64,000 nt of DNA from JAFKFI01 sp963795435 (GTDB lineage Bacteria; Pseudomonadota; Alphaproteobacteria; Acetobacterales; Acetobacteraceae): NCBI GenBank assembly GCA_963795435.1, contig CAWCHV010000009.1, forward strand, positions 806,001-870,000, given 5' to 3'. Every line of letters begins with the position of its first letter. Position 1 is the stretch's first letter. Under the pieces are notes generated by a model, which searched no databases, was not told where the DNA came from, and saw only the letters and a program-made list of their open reading frames with translations. Below are positions 59,489 through 64,000 of the stretch, in pieces. The translations under genes and the position numbers were made by a program.

Positions 59489-59496
59489 GGGGGTCG
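59403..59496. repeat. Double palindromic intergenic repeat at the hpnG/transglycosylase junction
   Basis: The left arm (59403-59430) and the right arm (59470-59496) are inverted copies agreeing at all but one base; they contain CCTCTCCCCC and GGGGGAGAGG. A second, inner hairpin (CTCTCCCCC AAG CGGGGGAGAG) sits in the left half. The same motif follows clpB at 231-271. The right arm supplies the hpnG stop in the shifted frame, a GGGGGAGAGG ribosome-binding sequence and the GTG start of the next gene. Confidence 0.85.
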
Positions 59497-60228
59497 CGCC
59501 CGGCAGCGCGCACTTTCGCAGCCTGCCTCCTGCTCCTCCTCCCACTCCCCCTGGCCGCCCGCGCCCAGCCCGGCCCGCGCCAGACCGCCCTCTGCGCCCG
59601 GGCCATCGAGCAGGCCGAGCACAGGCACGACACCCCGCCCGGCCTGCTCGTCACCATCGCCAAGGTGGAAAGCGGCCGGCGCAACGCCGAGGGCCAGCTC
59701 GAACCCTGGCCTTGGACGATCAACGCCGACGGGCAGGGCTATTTCTTCTCCTCCAAGGCCGACGCGATCGTGTGGGCGCGGCAGGGCCTGGCGAACGGGG
59801 TGCAGTTCATGGACGTGGGCTGCATGCAGGTCGACCTGCAGATGCACCCGAGCGCCTTCCGCTCGCTCGACGACGCGTTCGACCCCGCCATCAACGCCGA
59901 CTACGCCGCCCGCTTCCTCCGCTCGCTGCACGACGGGGCAAACGGCAACTGGTATGCCGCGATCGGGCTCTATCACTCCCACACGCCGGAACTCGCGAGC
60001 TATTACCGGCTGGCGGTCGCGGCGGTGGGCGCTGGCCTGCCGGTCCCCGGCGGCCCTCGCGTCGGCCGCGCCGGCATCACACGGGTGGCGCTCACCGGGG
60101 GAGGGGCCACGATGCTGAACCTGCATCGCCAACCGGCGCGCATCCGCCGACCGATCAGCCCGTGCCGCATCGCCGCGGTGCTCGGCCCCTATCTCCGCTC
60201 CGCGCCGGCCGGCTGCAAACGGTCCTGA
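59485..60228 (+). CDS. Lytic transglycosylase (SLT domain), exported
   Basis: This 247-residue protein starts at the GTG within the repeat, with GGAGAGG just upstream, and has a signal peptide (AACLLLLLPLPLAARA). The domain has LLVTIAKVESGRRN with the catalytic Glu, then DVGCMQVDLQMHP and NWYAAIGLYHSHTPE, the SLT lysozyme-like fold that cleaves peptidoglycan in the periplasm. The C-terminal 70 residues are basic and of unknown role. The start overlaps the hpnG stop (GTGA). Confidence 0.85.
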   Translation: MRGSRPAARTFAACLLLLLPLPLAARAQPGPRQTALCARAIEQAEHRHDTPPGLLVTIAKVESGRRNAEGQLEPWPWTINADGQGYFFSSKADAIVWARQGLANGVQFMDVGCMQVDLQMHPSAFRSLDDAFDPAINADYAARFLRSLHDGANGNWYAAIGLYHSHTPELASYYRLAVAAVGAGLPVPGGPRVGRAGITRVALTGGGATMLNLHRQPARIRRPISPCRIAAVLGPYLRSAPAGCKRS

Positions 60229-60339
60229 GCGCGTTTCGCCTCTGCCGCGTTCATCATCGCGAGCCAGCGAAGCCAGCGTGCCGATCCATCGTGCCCACAG
60301 GGGCGGTCGCTTGGACGGCCACCTCGCTTCCGCTCCTCG

Positions 60340-60675
60340 CTATTTCGATTGATGGCTGATCGACATGACGTAGGCTGTCGCTTGCCAAATCTCCTCGTCG
60401 CTCAAAACTTCACGCCATGCCGGCATCCGTATGCCGTTCTTCTCGCGTCCCTCGGCGATGGACTGGAAGACGCCGGCGGGGTCGAGATCGCGCTTGGCGA
60501 GGTTGACGCCACCCCGGCCATCTTCCCCGTGGCAATGCGCGCATTGCTTTTCCAGAAAGAGCGCGTGGCCGGCTGAAATCATCTTGGGGTCCTTCAGGTT
60601 GGCAGCGCCCTCTTCCGCCAAGGCCGTGGCGCCAATGAAAATCCATGCCGTGGCCAGCACAAATCCGTAGGTCAT
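60340..60675 (-). CDS. Periplasmic cytochrome c
   Basis: This 111-residue protein has a signal peptide (cleavage near ALAEE) and one haem site CAHCH (residues 45-49), with a later methionine in GIRMPAW as the likely sixth ligand. It follows the PQQ dehydrogenase gene by 63 bases on the same strand and so is probably its electron acceptor, passing electrons toward a terminal oxidase. It is a small class I-type cytochrome, but not a close match to XoxG in what I can see. Confidence 0.88.
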   Translation of the reverse strand: MTYGFVLATAWIFIGATALAEEGAANLKDPKMISAGHALFLEKQCAHCHGEDGRGGVNLAKRDLDPAGVFQSIAEGREKNGIRMPAWREVLSDEEIWQATAYVMSISHQSK

Positions 60676-60738
60676 GCAGATATCTCCAGGGCAAGCCGAA
60701 GTCGCGGGGCTGCGGAAATCCCGCCGCCCCGCCGCTGC

Positions 60739-62403
60739 TCACTTCGCCAGCTTGAAGGCGATCAACGTCGATGCCGCCGGTACCTTCTCGAGTTGCGGAA
60801 AAAGCGGCGGCAGCAGGATCGCCGCGTAGGATCCCCAGCCGCTCGGAACCAGGATGTACTGCTCGCCGTCGACGGCGTAGCTGATGATCCCGCCGCGCAT
60901 CCCGGAGCCGGTATTGAAGCTCCACAGCACCTTGCCCGTCTCGGCGTCGAAGGCTCGCAGGACGCCCATCGGGTCGCCATTGAACACCAGCCCGCCGCCG
61001 GTGGTTAGAACACTGGCGAAGCCAGGAACGTCCATCTCGTAAGTCCATTTGCGCTGACCCGTGACCGGATCGTTCGCGTCGAGCCGGCCAGGCTTGCGGC
61101 CGTCCGGCGCCATGACCAACCGGCCGAAATCATTGGATCCGGTATGACCCGTGCCATAGTCCTTCGGGTCCACCTTCTGCGCGACCGGCTTTAGGTATCC
61201 ACAGAAATCCAGAACGTTATTGTACCAAAGTCCGGTCTTCGGATTGTAGGCGCCGGAATTCCAGCTACGTCCCCCGAAGGTCGACGGGCAGATCAGCGTT
61301 TCCTGATTCATCGGCAATTCGACGCGCCCGACGAGCTCTCCCGTCTCCTTGTCGATGTCCTTCACGAAGTTCTTGACGTCGCTGATCGGCCAAATGTTCT
61401 CGATGTTGCCGTTTTGCTTGTCCAGTACGAATACATACCCGCTCTTGTTCATGTGCACGATCAGGTCTTTGCCGTTCTTCTGGAACAGCATGACCTCATA
61501 GGGGGAGTCGTAATCCCATACGTCCTGCTTGATTTCCTGCCGATACCACTTGAGATTTCCGGTCTTCGCATCAAGCGCGACCACCGAGTCCGTATAGAGA
61601 TTGTCCCCTTCCCGCTCCGAGTTGACGAAGTCCTTGCCGGGGTTGCCGGTCCCGTAATAAACCGTCCCGGTTTCGGCATCATACGTGCCCGGCATCCAGG
61701 CTCCGCCGCCGCCGTATTTGCCGCTCTCGCCCGGCCAGCTCTTAGGGTCCTGCTTAATCGTATTGAACTCCCACGCCTTCCTGCCGGTCGCGGCTTCGAC
61801 ACCAAAGATCTTTCCCTGTGTCGCCAATTCGCCCGCCGTGGAGCCGAACGTCAGCATGTCGCCCGCGACCACTGGCGGCGACGTGAAATTGCAGCCGTGA
61901 CAATTGGCGAAGTCGGTGAGCTGGACCTGCCATTTCTCCTGGCCGGTCTTTTGATCGAGAGCGATGCCGCGCCCATCCACTGTGCCGATGAAGACCATGC
62001 GATGCCCGACCGCCACGCCACGGCTATACGGCGAGAACAGCACCTTCTTCGTGAGCGCGGCGAGTTTGGGCTCGTAGGTCCAGATCACGTCTCCAGTCTT
62101 TCCGTCCAACGCCGCCACTTTGTCGCCCGACGTGATGGAGTAGATCACGCCATCTATTGCCAACGGCGTCTCCTGGATCCCCATGGTGATGTCACCGCCA
62201 TGGGCGATCCAGGCCACGGTGAGCTTGCCGACATTGTCCTTGTTGATCTGGTCGAGCGGACTGTAGCGCCAGGCGTTGGCGGTCCGGTGGTATTGCGGCC
62301 AGTTGTTGGGGTCTTCGGTTCCGGGGTCCGCCGCGACGGCAACCGTTGTCGCGCAAAGGGCGAAAGTCAAACCGATATATGTTGCCAAGCATACTATGCG
62401 CAT
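60739..62403 (-). CDS. PQQ-dependent alcohol dehydrogenase, probable lanthanide type
   Basis: This 554-residue exported quinoprotein has a signal peptide (TFALCATTVAVAA) and the eight-bladed propeller W-motifs, for example ALDAKTGNLKWYRQ and AFDAETGKVLWSFNTG. The catalytic Asp297 lies in DVWDYDSP. The extra Asp299 (DYD) is the residue pattern that marks lanthanide-dependent enzymes (calcium enzymes have DYA). The usual vicinal Cys-Cys is absent; a CHGC pair (168-171) occurs instead. It oxidises an alcohol or aldehyde in the periplasm. The substrate is not evident. Confidence 0.9.
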   Translation of the reverse strand: MRIVCLATYIGLTFALCATTVAVAADPGTEDPNNWPQYHRTANAWRYSPLDQINKDNVGKLTVAWIAHGGDITMGIQETPLAIDGVIYSITSGDKVAALDGKTGDVIWTYEPKLAALTKKVLFSPYSRGVAVGHRMVFIGTVDGRGIALDQKTGQEKWQVQLTDFANCHGCNFTSPPVVAGDMLTFGSTAGELATQGKIFGVEAATGRKAWEFNTIKQDPKSWPGESGKYGGGGAWMPGTYDAETGTVYYGTGNPGKDFVNSEREGDNLYTDSVVALDAKTGNLKWYRQEIKQDVWDYDSPYEVMLFQKNGKDLIVHMNKSGYVFVLDKQNGNIENIWPISDVKNFVKDIDKETGELVGRVELPMNQETLICPSTFGGRSWNSGAYNPKTGLWYNNVLDFCGYLKPVAQKVDPKDYGTGHTGSNDFGRLVMAPDGRKPGRLDANDPVTGQRKWTYEMDVPGFASVLTTGGGLVFNGDPMGVLRAFDAETGKVLWSFNTGSGMRGGIISYAVDGEQYILVPSGWGSYAAILLPPLFPQLEKVPAASTLIAFKLAK

Positions 62404-62668
62404 TGTTTTCCTCCCCTGGATTGCGTCAGCTTCGTTGAGAAACCGCGGTATTCAATCGCTCAAGAGTGAGGCGCACGCGGGAAGGCCATTTTCAGGCCGT
62501 TCCCAATCTCCAAGACTGTGTTGTAATGAGGGCCGCCAATCTCGGCCGCCTCACATGCAGCTGAGGCGGACCCTAGCGTAAGTGGCTGACTGCCGCATCA
62601 AAAACCCGAAGTCCCGTGTGTCCAGTGCGCGGTGCCTCGCGAGCGAGCGAAAGAGCGGCTCCCGAGTC

Positions 62669-63826
62669 TCAATCCCCCGCCTCGGCCACCCGCGAGCGCT
62701 TGCCCTTCGCCCTGATCCGCGCCAGCGCCTGCTCCACGTGCCGACTGAACACGAACTCGGCCGGGCGCTGGTTGTCGAGCGGGATTTCGGCGGCCATCGC
62801 GCCCTCGGTGCGGATGCCGCGCAGCGCCTGCGCCGCCGCTTTCCAGGGCTTGCGGATGGTCTCGGTCACGGCGGTCGCCTCGTAGCCGCTATGCACCATG
62901 CAGTCGGCGCATTTCTCGTAGTTGCCGGTGCCGTAGCGGTCCCAGTCGGTGGTCTCCATCAGCTCCTTGAAGGTCTTCGCGTAACCCTCGCCGAGTAGGT
63001 AGCAAGGCCGCTGCCAGCCGAAATAGGTCCGCGTCGGGTTGCCCCAGGGCGTGCAATGGAAGGTCTGGTTGCCGGCGAGGAAGTCGAGGAACATCGAGGA
63101 CTGGTTGAACGCCCACTTGCCCTTCCACGAACCCTTGCCCTGGCGGGCGAAGATGCCGCGGAACAGCTCCTTGGTGGCGCGCCGGTTGAGGAAATGCTGC
63201 TGGTCCGGCGCGCGCTCGTAGGCGTAGCCCGGCGAGACGCTGATCCCGTCGATCCCCATCGCCATCACGTCGTCGAAGAACGACGCGACCTTCTCCGGCT
63301 CGGCGTTGTTGAACAGCGTCGCGTTGATGATGGTGCGGAAGCCCGTTTGCTTCGCCTTCGCGATGGCCGCCACGGCGCGGTCGTAGACGCCCTCCTGGCA
63401 CACCGAGGCGTCGTGCTCGGCCTTCGAGCCGTCGAGATGCACCGACCAGGTGAAATATGGGCCGGGCTTGAACAGGTGCATCTTCTTTTCAAGCAGCAGC
63501 GCGTTGGTGCAGACTATGACGAACTTCTTGCGCGCGATGGCGCCCTCGACGACCTGCTCGATCTCGCGGTGCAGCAGCGGCTCGCCGCCGGCGATCACCA
63601 CCACCGGCGCGCCGCACTCGTCCACCGCCTCCAGGCACTCGGCGACCGACAGGCGCTGGTTGAGGATCTCGGCCGGGTAGTCGATCTTGCCGCAGCCGGC
63701 GCAGGCGAGATTGCAGCGGAACAGCGGCTCCAGCATCAGCACCAGCGGATAGCGCTTCCGCCCGATCAGGTGCTGCTTGAGCACGTAGGCGCCCACGCGG
63801 ATCGCCTGATTCAACGGCACGGCCAT
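62669..63826 (-). CDS. hpnH: Adenosyl-hopene transferase HpnH (radical SAM)
   Basis: This 385-residue radical SAM enzyme has CNLACAGC (Cys38, 42, 45) for the 4Fe-4S cluster, GGEPLLH as the SAM contact, and a C-terminal extension with WKGKWAFNQSSMFLDFLAG and a Cys-rich KCADCMVHSG. HpnH joins adenosine to diploptene to give adenosylhopane, the first step to extended hopanoids. It is transcribed in the opposite direction to hpnA-G and lies next to ispH. The gene is intact. Confidence 0.95.
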   Translation of the reverse strand: MAVPLNQAIRVGAYVLKQHLIGRKRYPLVLMLEPLFRCNLACAGCGKIDYPAEILNQRLSVAECLEAVDECGAPVVVIAGGEPLLHREIEQVVEGAIARKKFVIVCTNALLLEKKMHLFKPGPYFTWSVHLDGSKAEHDASVCQEGVYDRAVAAIAKAKQTGFRTIINATLFNNAEPEKVASFFDDVMAMGIDGISVSPGYAYERAPDQQHFLNRRATKELFRGIFARQGKGSWKGKWAFNQSSMFLDFLAGNQTFHCTPWGNPTRTYFGWQRPCYLLGEGYAKTFKELMETTDWDRYGTGNYEKCADCMVHSGYEATAVTETIRKPWKAAAQALRGIRTEGAMAAEIPLDNQRPAEFVFSRHVEQALARIRAKGKRSRVAEAGD

Positions 63827-63851
63827 GCTTACTTCCCTTCAGGCACCCTGT

Positions 63852-64000
63852 TCAGGTATCGGCGAGCTGCGCCGGGAAGCGGAAGCGCACGTCCTCCGCC
63901 ACGCCGGCGAGGGTGGAAATGCTCACATCCCCGAACTCGCGCAACCCCTCCAGTACGCCTTTGACCAGCATCTCGGGCGCCGAGGCCCCCGCCGTGAGGC
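63852..64000 (-). CDS. ispH: 4-hydroxy-3-methylbut-2-enyl diphosphate reductase IspH (partial)
   Basis: Only the last 49 or so codons are in the window, reading LTAGASAPEMLVKGVLEGLR, then FRFPAQLADT and a stop. The ASAPE block is the conserved C-terminal active-site segment of IspH (LytB), the iron-sulphur enzyme that makes IPP and DMAPP. It lies 25 bases upstream of hpnH on the same strand, so the two probably share a transcript, linking precursor supply to hopanoid synthesis. Confidence 0.88.
   Translation of the reverse strand, partial: LTAGASAPEMLVKGVLEGLREFGDVSISTLAGVAEDVRFRFPAQLADT

Overview
The window is GC-rich DNA from an alphaproteobacterium, most likely in the Acetobacteraceae (Rhodospirillales/Acetobacterales). 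The pointers are the 16S rRNA sequence, the rRNA operon order 16S-tRNA-Ile-tRNA-Ala-23S-5S-tRNA-fMet, a hopanoid (hpn) cluster ending next to ispH, and a PQQ-dependent alcohol dehydrogenase. The family assignment rests on recognition, not on a search.

Layout. 1-223 is the 3' end of clpB. 342-6464 is a complete rRNA operon with a good -35/-10 promoter and a decayed extra tRNA-Ile copy in its spacer. 6511-6780 is a KTSC-domain gene whose upstream region was hit by a complete IS66-family element (6813-10016, exact 8-bp target duplication) that carries a UPF0149 passenger gene. 10101-16140 is a seven-gene minus-strand operon: ABC-importer binding protein, permease and ATPase, a thioredoxin-reductase-like flavoprotein, a UGSC-family selenoprotein read through an in-frame UGA with a hairpin just downstream, and two paralogous proteins of a family I cannot name. 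This operon is the best candidate for an undescribed system. 16460-26244 holds accessory metabolism: a frameshifted MFS gene, an MpaB-type oxygenase, a class III cyclase and decayed fragments, an SRPBCC protein, two divergent Baeyer-Villiger-type monooxygenases and a TetR regulator.

26692-36238 is a decaying mobile island. It contains an ISAs1 fragment, broken genes, a DUF4326 gene, a frameshifted DNA-methylase-like gene, a PrimPol-AAA replication gene with several frameshifts, an AlpA-like regulator, an intact IS30 element, and a tyrosine integrase that has lost its N-terminus next to an IS5-type fragment. It resembles a dead phage satellite or integrative element.

36402-39323 is hpnM-hpnI-hpnL (hopanoid modification and transport). 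Next come small enzymes, groESL with a CIRCE-like operator and a terminator, an ECF sigma factor with its NrsF-type anti-sigma factor, an emrAB-like efflux operon with its MarR regulator, crcB, a tiny lipoprotein gene and an aldo-keto reductase. From 50713 the main hopanoid cluster runs: a second hpnL, then hpnA-B-C-D-E-F-G on the plus strand with many ATGA/GTGA overlaps, and hpnH and ispH on the minus strand. Between hpnG and hpnH lie a lytic transglycosylase gene and a cytochrome c plus PQQ dehydrogenase pair. HpnD/C/E make squalene from farnesyl diphosphate, HpnF cyclises it to hopene, HpnH adds adenosine, HpnG removes adenine, and HpnI/HpnL/HpnM act on extended hopanoids; IspH supplies the isoprenoid precursor.
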